From: Flavobacterium gilvum
Lineage (GTDB): Bacteria > Bacteroidota > Bacteroidia > Flavobacteriales > Flavobacteriaceae
Assembly: GCF_001761465.1 (NCBI RefSeq)
Contig: NZ_CP017479.1
Coordinates: forward strand, 1,426,001 to 1,490,000
Reading direction: 5' to 3'
DNA length: 64,000 nt
Shown here: piece by piece, positions 33,451 to 41,966 of the stretch
Layout: each line of letters opens with the position of its first letter
How positions within the stretch are numbered: position 1 is the stretch's first letter
Notes under the pieces: model-generated
What the model saw: the letters and a program-made list of their open reading frames with translations, nothing else
Database searches by the model: none
What the model was told of the DNA's origin: nothing
Made by a program: the position numbers and the translations under genes

Positions 33451-33870
33451 TTAGTTATAAACTCGGATAAGCGTTTCGTTTACTACCTGAACGCGATATT
33501 GTTTTAAAGGATAAGACGTATTGGGAGCTTGGCCCGAAAACAAACTGTATTCTTTTTTGTCACAGGAACAAAGAGCATTCACTCCTTTTATGGTCATTGC
33601 GGCACAGCTACCGGCTTCCTGATTGGGACAAGCGGCATCGAAAGCATTGTAGCCACTACCAGTGTTGAATACGATTATACCACTAACTCCAACTCCCGAA
33701 TAATAAATGGCATTGCTGGCATATTTTAAGGGGGAGTATGTAGGTAGATTGAGGTTGAGGTCTACCGAGAAATTGTAATTGGGCAGATTAGGATTTTTAT
33801 TGGAATTTTCGTTATTGCTGCATCCTATAAAAATAAGGGATGTTATAATTAAAAGGAGGTATTTTTTCAT
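33451..33870 (-). CDS. Lipoprotein with degenerate Rieske-like fold
   Basis: 139 residues; lipoprotein signal (FIGCSNN). The C-terminal half, FDAACPNQ...CSCDKKEYSLFSGQ...YPLKQYRVQV, resembles the Rieske cluster-binding loops and the strands after them. The canonical CxH...CxxH ligands are not kept: no His is present and the loops read CPNQ and CSCD. Cluster binding is therefore doubtful. Function unknown; divergent from greA. Confidence 0.6.
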   Translation of the reverse strand: MKKYLLLIITSLIFIGCSNNENSNKNPNLPNYNFSVDLNLNLPTYSPLKYASNAIYYSGVGVSGIIVFNTGSGYNAFDAACPNQEAGSCAAMTIKGVNALCSCDKKEYSLFSGQAPNTSYPLKQYRVQVVNETLIRVYN

Positions 33871-33948
33871 TATTATAAATTAAGTATAAAGTATTAGCGA
33901 AACAAATTTAATTTATTTAACTTTGAAATTGTTATGATTAACATATAA

Positions 33949-33981
33949 TTGTAAACTAGAAACAAAAATATAGTATCTTTG
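33949..33981 (+). promoter_or_regulatory. greA promoter (TTG-N22-TATCTTTG)
   Basis: TTG at 33949-33951 and TATCTTTG at 33974-33981. The predicted start is near 33988, at the foot of a hairpin. Confidence 0.65.
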
Positions 33982-33988
33982 TGGAAAG

Positions 33989-34010
33989 AAATCCCGTCCT
34001 GATGGGATTT
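33989..34010 (+). promoter_or_regulatory. Terminator-like hairpin at the 5' end of the greA leader
   Basis: 7-bp stem AAATCCC/GGGATTT, 8-base loop, then TTTCTATTTT. It begins right where transcription should start, so it could be an attenuator or a 5' stabilising stem. Confidence 0.5.
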
Positions 34011-34037
34011 TTTCTATTTTATATAAATGATGAAATT

Positions 34038-34514
34038 ATGAGCGCAGTATCGTATTACACAGCAGAAGGATTAAAAAAATTAAGAGAAGAATTAGATCAA
34101 TTAAAAAACATTGAAAGGCCAAAAGCTTCGCAAGCCATAGCAGAAGCTAGGGATAAAGGTGACTTGTCTGAAAATGCAGAATATGATGCTGCCAAAGAAG
34201 CTCAAGGAATGCTCGAAATGAGAATTGCTAAGCTGGAAGAAATACACGCCAATGCAAGATTGATTGATGAGTCTAATCTGGACTTGTCTAAGGTTTTGGT
34301 TTTATCAAATGTGAAAATCAAAAACCAAAATAATGGTATGGAAATGAAATACACTTTGGTCGCCGAAAGTGAAGCCGATTTGAAAACTGGTAAAATATCG
34401 GTTACATCTCCTATCGGTAAAGGTTTGTTGGGTAAAAAAGTAGGCGAAGTTGCCGAAATTACTGTACCTAACGGTGTTTTGAAATTTGAAATTTTGGAAA
34501 TTTCAAGAGAGTAA
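34038..34514 (+). CDS. greA: Transcription elongation factor GreA
   Basis: 158 residues from ATG 34038, the usual GreA length; an upstream in-frame start at 33981 would translate the promoter and hairpin and is rejected. The N-terminal coiled coil (8-75) holds the acidic tip DKGDLSENAEYDAAKE (about 42-57), followed by the FKBP-like domain. GreA stimulates transcript cleavage in backtracked RNA polymerase. Confidence 0.95.
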   Translation: MSAVSYYTAEGLKKLREELDQLKNIERPKASQAIAEARDKGDLSENAEYDAAKEAQGMLEMRIAKLEEIHANARLIDESNLDLSKVLVLSNVKIKNQNNGMEMKYTLVAESEADLKTGKISVTSPIGKGLLGKKVGEVAEITVPNGVLKFEILEISRE

Positions 34515-34592
34515 ATTTTAAGTTATCAGTTGTCAGATTACAGTTTTTGCAGTTTATTTTCTTTATTCTAAACGCTATAATCTAAAATAAGA

Positions 34593-34982
34593 ATGAGTAC
34601 TATTTTCAAAAAAATAATTGACGGAGAAATTCCTTGCTACAAAGTGGCAGAGGATGAAAATTTCCTGGCTTTTCTGGATATAAATCCTAACGCAAAGGGA
34701 CATACGCTTTGTATTCCGAAGAAAGAAGTTGACAAGTTTTTTGATATCGACGATGAGTTATATTTGGGATTAATGGCTTTTTCCAAAAAAGTTGCAATTG
34801 CCTTAGAAAAAACGGTTCCTTGCAATAGAGTAGGGATGGCGGTGATTGGACTCGAAGTGCCGCACGCACATGTTCACTTAATCCCGCTGAATGAAATGGG
34901 AGAAATGACGTTTAGACACAAAGTTAGTTTAACTAAAGAAGAATTTGAATCTTTGGCGAAAAGCATTCAATCGAATTTGTAA
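34593..34982 (+). CDS. HIT-family nucleotide hydrolase/transferase
   Basis: 129 residues. The histidine triad is HAHVHLI (HxHxH, about 92-98), with early IFKKIIDGEIPCYKV and GHTLCIPKKEV. The family removes AMP or similar groups from nucleoside phosphoramidates. It follows greA after 78 bases and may share its transcript; a terminator follows. Confidence 0.92.
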   Translation: MSTIFKKIIDGEIPCYKVAEDENFLAFLDINPNAKGHTLCIPKKEVDKFFDIDDELYLGLMAFSKKVAIALEKTVPCNRVGMAVIGLEVPHAHVHLIPLNEMGEMTFRHKVSLTKEEFESLAKSIQSNL

Positions 34983-35001
34983 TAAAATATAAAAGATAAA
35001 G

Positions 35002-35034
35002 AACACGAATCGTTTAAAAGGTTCGTGTTTTTTT
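35002..35034 (+). terminator. Terminator of the greA-HIT unit
   Basis: 10-bp stem AACACGAATC/GGTTCGTGTT (one G-T pair), 8-base loop, T run. Confidence 0.8.
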
Positions 35035-35053
35035 GTACCTCAAAAGAATGGTT

Positions 35054-36220
35054 ATGAAGCACTTGTTTTTGTTTCTGATGTTTACGATTATCAGTTTTGG
35101 TCAAACCAAAAATATTTATGCTTCGGTTGATGCCAAAATGGATAAAATTCCTGGTGATTTAAGTACAACCACAGCAGGAATTGCTCAATATATCGATGCT
35201 AATTTCAAATCAGATAATGACAAAATTAGAGCTGCGTTTTATTGGACGGGTTCAAATATCAAGTATGATATTGAGAATATAGGATCTATTGATTACAAAG
35301 AAATTTCGCAGGACAAAATAAAAAACACGGTGCTTACCAAAAAAGGCGTTTGTATTCATTATGCCGAAGTTTTTAATGATATCATAAAAAAATTAGGCAT
35401 AAAATCTTATATCGTTTATGGTTACACCAAACAAAATGGAAAAGTTGATATACTTTCGCACGCTTGGTGTGCTGCCAGAATTGATGGCGCTTGGTGGCTG
35501 TTTGACCCAACTTGGGGGGCCGGTTATGTTACTGATAAGAAGTTTTATAAAAAGCTGAACAACGCAAATTATAAGGTTGCACCAAGTCAATTTGTAACGA
35601 ACCATATGCCCTTTGATTATTTGTGGCAGTTTTTAAATTACCCAATTACGAATCAGGAATTCATTGATGGGAAAACCCAATTGGACAAAACAAAACCTAA
35701 TTTTGATTTTGTTGCTCAAATAGAAGCGTATGATAAAATGTCGGATTTGGAAAAGGCCAAAGCATCTTTAGTGCGAATGGAGAAGAATGGTGTCAAAAAT
35801 AATTTGATTAAGGAAATGGTTGTTTCCAAAAGAAGTGAAGTTGAGGCTGTTCAGAATAATGAAGCGATGGATAAAATGAGGGTAATCAGTGATGATTATA
35901 ATTTGGCAATAAACATGTTTAATGATTTTATTAATTATCGAAATAATAAATTCAAACCAACTTTGCCCGATGAAGAAATTAAATCGATGATTGATTCTCC
36001 GAAACAAAAAATACTAGACTGCCAAAACCGAATTTATAAAATTGGTTCATATAGTAGTGAGAATTATGCCAATGTGAAATCTTTAAAAGAGGCTATGATT
36101 GACGTTCTCAAGCAAATCGAAGTGCAGGAAAAATTTGTGAATGATTATTTGAACAAAAGTAAATTGGCAAGAAAAACAATGTTTACCAAGTTGACTTTCA
36201 TGGGAGCTCCGTTAAGATAA
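35054..36220 (+). CDS. Secreted transglutaminase-like protein
   Basis: 388 residues from ATG 35054 (35048 also possible; the TTG at 35033 lies in the terminator). Signal peptide MKHLFLFLMFTIISFGQ. The transglutaminase-like core has the nucleophile in KKGVCIHYAEVF (Cys about 102), His in SHAWCAARI (about 140) and Asp in LFDPTWGAG (about 155), so the triad is intact. The C-terminal about 170 residues are helical and charged, without recognised domain. A peptidase or cross-linking role in the periplasm is possible; substrate unknown. Confidence 0.8.
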   Translation: MKHLFLFLMFTIISFGQTKNIYASVDAKMDKIPGDLSTTTAGIAQYIDANFKSDNDKIRAAFYWTGSNIKYDIENIGSIDYKEISQDKIKNTVLTKKGVCIHYAEVFNDIIKKLGIKSYIVYGYTKQNGKVDILSHAWCAARIDGAWWLFDPTWGAGYVTDKKFYKKLNNANYKVAPSQFVTNHMPFDYLWQFLNYPITNQEFIDGKTQLDKTKPNFDFVAQIEAYDKMSDLEKAKASLVRMEKNGVKNNLIKEMVVSKRSEVEAVQNNEAMDKMRVISDDYNLAINMFNDFINYRNNKFKPTLPDEEIKSMIDSPKQKILDCQNRIYKIGSYSSENYANVKSLKEAMIDVLKQIEVQEKFVNDYLNKSKLARKTMFTKLTFMGAPLR

Positions 36221-36250
36221 AATCAATTAAACATATATTTTTTTTGAACC

Positions 36251-36395
36251 ATATAAGTCATTTAAGTTTTTTTTATTGAATAAAATAAAGTAAAAAGGAT
36301 AGTTCATTTAAGAAGAGAAACTAACACTTTTTGACTTATATTTTCTTTTTAATCACCAACAGAATAAAAGCTTAAAAAACTTATATGACTTATAT
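36251..36395. repeat. Inverted repeat, family D (ATATAAGTCATATAAG; copy 1)
   Basis: 22-base arms (36251-36272 and 36374-36395), 21 of 22 matching, 101 bases apart. Half-related copy at 39924-39980. Confidence 0.75.
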
Positions 36396-36443
36396 GTTTA
36401 AAAAATTAAATATTGATTATTTTAGAATATAGCAGATAAAAAT

Positions 36444-37589
36444 TTACGATTTTTTTAAACTAATTTGCATCGTAGTTCCCTTCCCTAACTCGGAATGCAA
36501 GACTCTGATTGTGCCTTTGTGGTATTCCTCGACAATTCTTTTAGTTAAGGAAAGTCCGAGTCCCCATCCTCTTTTTTTGGTGGTAAAACCGGTTTCAAAA
36601 ATGCGTTGGAATTCCTTTTTTGGGATGCCACTTCCGGTGTCGGTTACGTTTATTTTTATATGGTGAATGTCTTCTTCTATTTCCATTGACAATTTTCCAC
36701 GTCCTTTCATGGCGTCGATGGCATTTTTGACCAAATTTTCTATCGTCCAACTGTGTAATGTAGGATTCAGGAATATGTTTATGGGTTTTGAAGGACCTTT
36801 AAATGAAAATTCAATTTGATCCGAAAAACGGGAAATGAGATAATTATAAGATTGTTTGGTTTCTTCAACCGCATCTTTTAATTCTAATTTTGGCTCGGAA
36901 CCAATTTTAGAAAAACGATCGGTAATGGTCTGTAAACGCTCGATGTCTTTCTCTATTTCGTGGGTAATGGAGTCGTCTATGTTTTCCATTTTTAAAATTT
37001 CAAGCCAGCCTATCAAGGAGGAAAGCGGAGTGCCTATTTGATGGGCAGTTTCCTTTGCCATTCCCGCCCATAATTTGTTCTGAGTTGATATTTTATGGCT
37101 GAGGTAAAAATTGTAAATAAGAATCCCGCACAATACAATGATGAGCGACAAAGCAATTGGGTAATATTTAAGTTTGGCAATCAGTGATGAGTTTCCATAA
37201 TATAGCTCCTGATATTTTCCGGGAGCATAAATGATTTTTATGGGGTCGTTTTGACTTTTTAATTCGTTTAGATATTCAAAGGCTTTTTTCTTGCTTTTTA
37301 TTATTTCATCATCAATATTTTTGTAGTTTATGATGCTGTCGTTTTCAGTTAAAATCAATGGAATAGTAGTGTTGTTGTCGAAGATTTGCAGCGGTAAGTC
37401 GACTTCTGTATTTTCCTGGGCATTGATTAAAGTTTTTGTAGCTGTAGCCCAAAGGTTCATTTTTATTCTTTCTTCGTTTTTGAATATTTGAAAAAAGGTA
37501 TAAGTATTCCAGAGGATAATGGCGATTATCGAAAAAGAAATGAAAATGATAATCCAACGTATCGGATTGCTGTTTTCGGAAAAATTCAT
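36444..37589 (-). CDS. Sensor histidine kinase (orphan)
   Basis: 381 residues. Two membrane segments (about 10-32 and 143-163) bracket a roughly 110-residue periplasmic part. The H-box is MAKETAHQIGTPLSSLIGW (His about 185), followed by the N-box ENLVKNAIDAM, G1 DTGSGIPKK, F-box FETGFTTKKRG and G2 GWGLGLSLTKRI. No HAMP or PAS domain recognised and no response regulator gene adjacent. The signal is unknown. Confidence 0.9.
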   Translation of the reverse strand: MNFSENSNPIRWIIIFISFSIIAIILWNTYTFFQIFKNEERIKMNLWATATKTLINAQENTEVDLPLQIFDNNTTIPLILTENDSIINYKNIDDEIIKSKKKAFEYLNELKSQNDPIKIIYAPGKYQELYYGNSSLIAKLKYYPIALSLIIVLCGILIYNFYLSHKISTQNKLWAGMAKETAHQIGTPLSSLIGWLEILKMENIDDSITHEIEKDIERLQTITDRFSKIGSEPKLELKDAVEETKQSYNYLISRFSDQIEFSFKGPSKPINIFLNPTLHSWTIENLVKNAIDAMKGRGKLSMEIEEDIHHIKINVTDTGSGIPKKEFQRIFETGFTTKKRGWGLGLSLTKRIVEEYHKGTIRVLHSELGKGTTMQISLKKS

Positions 37590-37693
37590 AAATGTAAATT
37601 TGAGGTATAAATATAACGAAATATTAGACTTAGGATTGTGTTTGGATAAAAATTGGTTTTTTTGATTTTAAAAAAAGGAATTGTTCTTTTTTT

Positions 37694-37757
37694 AACCATT
37701 AAGATATTAAGGTTCATTAAGTTTTTAAGCTTAATGAACCTTAATATCTTAATGGTT
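37694..37757. repeat. Perfect inverted repeat, family B (copy 2)
   Basis: 28-base perfect arms (37694-37721 and 37730-37757; core CATTAAGATATTAAGG) with an 8-base loop. Same family as 30721-30782. Confidence 0.85.
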
Positions 37758-37829
37758 TAAAGAGAAAAAACAACTTTGTTTTTTCATAATATAATTGTTG
37801 AATATTCGATATTCTAATGGCGATTTTGT

Positions 37830-37837
37830 TATTTTTG
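37830..37837 (+). promoter_or_regulatory. Promoter -7 element before the flavin reductase-like gene
   Basis: TATTTTTG (TAnnTTTG), 16 bases upstream of the ATG at 37854. Confidence 0.45.
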
Positions 37838-37853
37838 TCCAAAGAAAAAATGT

Positions 37854-38741
37854 ATGATTAGCATTGATCCAAAAAGTATTGATACTGTAAAACTACAGGG
37901 ATATTTGCAAAGCGCTGTTGGGCCTCGTCCTATCGCTTTTGCCAGTACCATAGGGAAAAATGGTGTTCCAAATTTGTCGCCTTTTAGTTTTTTCAATGTT
38001 TTTAGTTCCAATCCGCCAATTCTAGTTTTTTCGCCCGCAAGGAGGGTTAGGGATAATTCGGTAAAACATACTTTAATCAATGCCGAAGCAAATGCTGAAG
38101 TGGTTATCAATGTGGTGAATTATGATATGGTTCAGCAGACTTCTTTGGCAAGCACAGAGTACGCCGAAGGGATTGATGAATTTATAAAATCAGGGTTTAC
38201 ACCAATTCCGTCTGAGGTCGTTAAACCCTACAGAGTAAAGGAATCTCCTGTACAGTTTGAATGCAAAGTGATTCAGATAATTCCTTTGGGAAAAGAGGGA
38301 GGAGCAGGAAATTTAATCCTCTGTGAAGTCGTTCGGATGCATATCAATGAAGCCATTCTTAATGAAAATGGAGTGATTGATCAGTACAAAATTGACTTGG
38401 TTTCCAGGATGGGAGCCAATTGGTATTCCCGATCCAATCAAGGATTGTTTGAAGTGCCAAAACCGCTGACTAATCTTGGTGTTGGAGTTGATGCTATTCC
38501 CGATTTTGTAAAAAATAGCCCGGTTTTTGACGGGAATGATTTAGGGATGTTAGGGAATATTGAAGTCTTGCCTACTAAAGAGGAAGTTAGTATATTTGTA
38601 AATCAAAATTTTGCAGTAAAGGCTGTTTTGAGTTCGGATGACCTTGAAAAACAGCACTTGGAAGCTAAAAAATATCTTTTAGAGAATGATGTGCTGTCGG
38701 CATGGAAAGTGCTTTTAGCTAAAAAAATAATATCAAAGTAA
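37854..38741 (+). CDS. Flavin reductase-like FMN-binding protein
   Basis: 295 residues. The split-barrel flavin reductase domain (about 12-200) shows VGPRPIAFASTIGKNGVPNL and LVFSPARR...KHTLINAEANAEVVINVV. An ATG four bases upstream is out of frame and stops at once. Relatives bind FMN and reduce free flavin or act as flavoredoxins; the natural partner is unknown. A DUF3127 gene follows after 22 bases. Confidence 0.85.
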   Translation: MISIDPKSIDTVKLQGYLQSAVGPRPIAFASTIGKNGVPNLSPFSFFNVFSSNPPILVFSPARRVRDNSVKHTLINAEANAEVVINVVNYDMVQQTSLASTEYAEGIDEFIKSGFTPIPSEVVKPYRVKESPVQFECKVIQIIPLGKEGGAGNLILCEVVRMHINEAILNENGVIDQYKIDLVSRMGANWYSRSNQGLFEVPKPLTNLGVGVDAIPDFVKNSPVFDGNDLGMLGNIEVLPTKEEVSIFVNQNFAVKAVLSSDDLEKQHLEAKKYLLENDVLSAWKVLLAKKIISK

Positions 38742-38763
38742 CAATAATAAAAACAAAAAGAAG

Positions 38764-39138
38764 ATGGAAGTATTAGGAAAAATTAAAGTTGTTAATCCGG
38801 AGCAACAAGTAAGTGCGGCGTTTAAAAAAAGAGAATTGGTTGTTACTACTGATGAACAATATCCGCAACACATTTTGATTGAATTTACGCAGGACAAATG
38901 TGATTTGCTAAGCAGTTATAATATTGGTGAAGCTGTAAAAGTTTCTATCAATTTGAGAGGGAGAGAATGGGTAAACCCACAAGGGGAAACAAGATATTTT
39001 AACAGCATTCAAGGTTGGAGAATCGAAAGATTGGCTGCAGAAGCACCAGTTCAACAAGCGCCACCAATGCCGGCCGCTGCAACTTTTGCACCAGCAACTA
39101 ACTTAAACGAAGAAGAAGCAGACGATTTGCCATTCTAG
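38764..39138 (+). CDS. DUF3127 OB-fold protein with SSB-like C-terminal tip
   Basis: 124 residues. A single compact domain (1-95) with VVTTDEQYPQHILIEFTQDK and SINLRGREWVNPQGETRYFN fits the small OB-fold of DUF3127. A Pro/Ala-rich linker leads to an acidic tail ending EEEADDLPF, the same kind of tip as SSB (the ssb gene here ends NDLPF). This suggests docking to the SSB interactome or single-stranded DNA work; no experiment is known to me. Confidence 0.8.
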   Translation: MEVLGKIKVVNPEQQVSAAFKKRELVVTTDEQYPQHILIEFTQDKCDLLSSYNIGEAVKVSINLRGREWVNPQGETRYFNSIQGWRIERLAAEAPVQQAPPMPAAATFAPATNLNEEEADDLPF

Positions 39139-39161
39139 GAAATAAATTTCAATTTTTTAAG

Positions 39162-39201
39162 TTCCAAATTCCAATTACGTATTTTTAATTGGAATTTGGA
39201 A
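39162..39201. repeat. Perfect inverted repeat, possible terminator
   Basis: 16-base arms TTCCAAATTCCAATTA and complement, 8-base loop, followed by TTTCTTTTTTT on the plus strand, so it may end the DUF3127 transcript. Confidence 0.7.
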
Positions 39202-39271
39202 TTTCTTTTTTTATTGAAATTTGAAATTGAAATTGCCATTGATTTTTGAATTTGATTTTTGCTATTGAAAA

Positions 39272-39922
39272 ATGTATTATTTATCCAAAGCTTTATTTTT
39301 CCCTCCCGTTTCCCATGCCGATAGTGATGGGATTTTGGCTGTTGGTGGTGATTTATCCATGGAACGTTTACAATTAGCTTATCACAGCGGTATTTTTCCT
39401 TGGTTTAATGAAGGCGAGCCTATTATTTGGTGGTCGCCCAATCCCAGAATGGTGCTTTTTTTTGATGAATTGATTGTTTCCAAAAGTATGCGAAACGTCC
39501 TCAATAGAAACATTTTTAGAGTTACGTTTAACCAAAATTTCAGAGATGTTATTTCCAATTGCCGACAGGTAAAACGAAATGGGCAAACTGGAACATGGAT
39601 TACCAATGAAATGATTGAAGCTTATTGCAAATTGAATGAAATGGGATTGGCAAAATCAGTCGAAGTTTGGCAAAACGAGGAATTGGTTGGCGGATTGTAT
39701 GGTATTGATTTGGGACATATTTTCTGTGGAGAAAGTATGTTTTCGTTGGTTTCCAATGCTTCCAAAGTGGCGTTTATTACTTTGGTAAATCAACTGAAAA
39801 AAGACAATTATCGCTTGTTGGATTGCCAGGTTTATAACGAACATCTCGAAAGTTTAGGTTGCAGGGAAATTGAAAGGGAAACTTTTATGGCAATTTTGAA
39901 AGAGAATAAATTTTTACATTAA
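39272..39922 (+). CDS. aat: Leucyl/phenylalanyl-tRNA-protein transferase
   Basis: 216 residues. Typical opening FFPPVSHADSDGILAVGGDL, GIFPWFNEGEPIIWWSPNPR and the GNAT-like core ending with GLYGIDLGHIFCGESMFS. The enzyme adds Leu or Phe to N-terminal Arg/Lys of proteins, marking them for ClpSAP (N-degron pathway). Confidence 0.95.
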   Translation: MYYLSKALFFPPVSHADSDGILAVGGDLSMERLQLAYHSGIFPWFNEGEPIIWWSPNPRMVLFFDELIVSKSMRNVLNRNIFRVTFNQNFRDVISNCRQVKRNGQTGTWITNEMIEAYCKLNEMGLAKSVEVWQNEELVGGLYGIDLGHIFCGESMFSLVSNASKVAFITLVNQLKKDNYRLLDCQVYNEHLESLGCREIERETFMAILKENKFLH

Positions 39923-39923
39923 A

Positions 39924-39980
39924 CATATAAGTCATATAAGTTCATTTAAGCTAGACTTAAATAAAACGAAAACTTATATG
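39924..39980. repeat. Inverted repeat, family D (copy 2)
   Basis: CATATAAGTCATATAAG on the left and AAAACTTATATGG on the right. It lies between the convergent aat and thiF genes and may act on both transcripts. Confidence 0.6.
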
Positions 39981-39988
39981 GTAAAAAT

Positions 39989-40699
39989 TTAAAAAGTCAG
40001 CTTTGTAAAACTCCAATCCAAAGTTTTATACAAAACCAATTCGTTTTTTAACGTCGGTAAACCCATTATCAGTTTCAAGGTCTCGTGAGCCATCATTGTT
40101 CCAATCATTCCCGGTAAAGTTCCCAGTACACCATTCAAACTGCAATTCGGGACATCTTTCGGGTTGGGTGGTTCCGGAAATAAATCACGTAGATTTTTAC
40201 TTCCGCTATGATTGAAAACAGCCAATTGTCCTTCAAATCCCAAAATACTGCCATAGATTAACGGTTTGCGCAAGTTTACGCAAGTGTCGTTGACCAAATA
40301 ACGCGTTGCAAAATTGTCACAGCCATCAACAATTATATCAAAATCTTTAATAATTGATTCGGCATTCTCAATGGTTAGTTTTTCTTCAAAAGCCAGAACC
40401 CGAATTAGCGGATTAAGTTTCTCGATAGTTGCTTTTGCCGTTACGGCTTTAGGTAATCCGATTTGGTCTTCTGTATATAAAATTTGACGGTGCAAATTGT
40501 GAATTTCGATTTTATCAAAATCTACTATGCCAATGGTTCCCACTCCAGCGGTCGCAATGTATTGCAAAATAGGGCAGCCCAAACCTCCGGCACCAATGAC
40601 CAAAACTTTTGCTTTTTTGAGTTTTTCCTGTCCTTCATCACCTATTTCAGGAAGAATTGTTTGTCTGTTGTAGCGAAGAAATTCTTTGATAATGCTCAT
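39989..40699 (-). CDS. thiF: ThiF/MoeB-family adenylyltransferase
   Basis: 236 residues. Nucleotide motif VIGAGGLGCP (about 34-43), DFDKIEIHNLHRQ (about 59-71) and the KA and DGCDN motifs of the E1-like fold. It lacks a rhodanese domain and the paired CxxC zinc knuckles. Expected job: adenylate the ThiS C-terminal Gly-Gly before sulfur loading. It is the last gene of the thi run, separated from thiH by a 118-base gap with an inverted repeat, so expression may partly uncouple. MoeB function is an alternative. Confidence 0.88.
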   Translation of the reverse strand: MSIIKEFLRYNRQTILPEIGDEGQEKLKKAKVLVIGAGGLGCPILQYIATAGVGTIGIVDFDKIEIHNLHRQILYTEDQIGLPKAVTAKATIEKLNPLIRVLAFEEKLTIENAESIIKDFDIIVDGCDNFATRYLVNDTCVNLRKPLIYGSILGFEGQLAVFNHSGSKNLRDLFPEPPNPKDVPNCSLNGVLGTLPGMIGTMMAHETLKLIMGLPTLKNELVLYKTLDWSFTKLTF

Positions 40700-40715
40700 T
40701 GGGTTTTAGATTTTT

Positions 40716-40833
40716 GATTAACGATTTTTGATTTTAGATTGAAAAGAAATCTATCAGTTTTGCTGTTGTTCGAGTTAGATTAAAGAATAATTAAAGGTTT
40801 TGCCTATAAATCTGAAATCAAAAATCGTTAATC
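40716..40833. repeat. Inverted repeat, family A (copy 3), overlapping the thiH 3' end
   Basis: 25-base arms (40716-40740, 40809-40833), 24 of 25 matching, core GATTAACGATTTTTGATTT. The right arm covers the last codons and stop of thiH. Confidence 0.85.
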
Positions 40834-41954
40834 ATAAATCTGCCATCATAACTTTTGTCCCAATCTTTCCAAACGGGTTCATACCCTTTATCACTAATTA
40901 TTTGTGCAATTTCTTGAGCTGAGCGTTCATCGCTAATCTCAAATTGCTCCAAAGATTGCGGATCTACAACATAACCACCGGGATTGGTTTTAGAACCTGC
41001 ACTCATGCTCGTAGTGCCAATTGGGATAATGTTGTTTCTGAATTTTTCGTTTTCACGGGTCGAAATGGAAATCTCCAAATCTTCATTCCATAAACGATAG
41101 GCGCAAATCAATTGCGTTAAATCTTTATCATCCATTATAAAATTGGGTTCGATGATTCCTTCGGCGGGGCGCAATCTTGGGAAAGAAACCGAATATTTGG
41201 TTTGCCAATAGGTTTTTTGCAAATAATCCAAATGCAGCGCATTGAAAAAACTGTCTGTTCGCCAATCTTCCAAACCCAATAACACGCCAAGTCCAATCTT
41301 GTGAATTCCCGCTTTCCCAATTCGGTCTGGGGTTTCCAAACGAAAATCAAAATTGGACTTTTTGCCTTTGGTATGGTATTTTTTATACACTTCCTGATGA
41401 TACGTTTCCTGATACACCAAAACAGAATATACTCCGGCTTCGTGCAACTTTTGGTATTCTTCGGTAGAAAGCGGCTGTACTTCTACCGAAATAGTGGAGA
41501 ATTGTTGTTTTATTTGCTCAATCGCATTTAGAAAATAATTGATATTTACAGTGTAATTGGCTTCTCCAGTAACCAATAATACATGGTCAAAACCGGCAGT
41601 TTTCAGGGCTTCGACTTCCTGTTTTATTTCGGAATCAGTTAATGTTTTGCGCTTGATTTTGTTGTCGAGGCTGAATCCGCAATACGTACAAATATTTTGA
41701 CATTCATTGCTTAAATAGAGAGGAGCATACATTTGGATGGTTTTGCCAAAGCGTTTTTTTGTCAATTTATGGCATTCTTGTGCCATTTGTTCCAAATAAT
41801 TTGCGGCCGTCGGCGAAATCAAAGCTAAGAAATCATCTAGGTTTCTTTTGCTTTTTGCCAATGCCTGTTCCACTTCTTTTGTGGAAGTCTGGTATATTTT
41901 GGCTTGGATGCTATTCCAGTCGTATTTTTCAAAAACCGATTTGAATGTGTTCAT
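40818..41954 (-). CDS. thiH: 2-iminoacetate synthase (tyrosine lyase) ThiH
   Basis: 378 residues, radical SAM enzyme. The cluster motif is CQNICTYC (CxxxCxxC, about 86-93), followed by the barrel with LLVTGEANYTVNINYF and SVLVYQETYHQEVY. It splits tyrosine to dehydroglycine and p-cresol for thiazole synthesis; with ThiH present, no thiO was seen. The final residues (FMINDF) and the stop are encoded by a family A repeat, so the C-terminus is probably not ancestral. Confidence 0.95.
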   Translation of the reverse strand: MNTFKSVFEKYDWNSIQAKIYQTSTKEVEQALAKSKRNLDDFLALISPTAANYLEQMAQECHKLTKKRFGKTIQMYAPLYLSNECQNICTYCGFSLDNKIKRKTLTDSEIKQEVEALKTAGFDHVLLVTGEANYTVNINYFLNAIEQIKQQFSTISVEVQPLSTEEYQKLHEAGVYSVLVYQETYHQEVYKKYHTKGKKSNFDFRLETPDRIGKAGIHKIGLGVLLGLEDWRTDSFFNALHLDYLQKTYWQTKYSVSFPRLRPAEGIIEPNFIMDDKDLTQLICAYRLWNEDLEISISTRENEKFRNNIIPIGTTSMSAGSKTNPGGYVVDPQSLEQFEISDERSAQEIAQIISDKGYEPVWKDWDKSYDGRFMINDF

Positions 41955-41966
41955 TTTTTTGTTTTT

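Noticed and set aside
33981..34037. N-terminal extension of GreA by 19 codons
   Set aside because: It would translate the promoter end and the leader hairpin; ATG 34038 gives the standard 158 residues.
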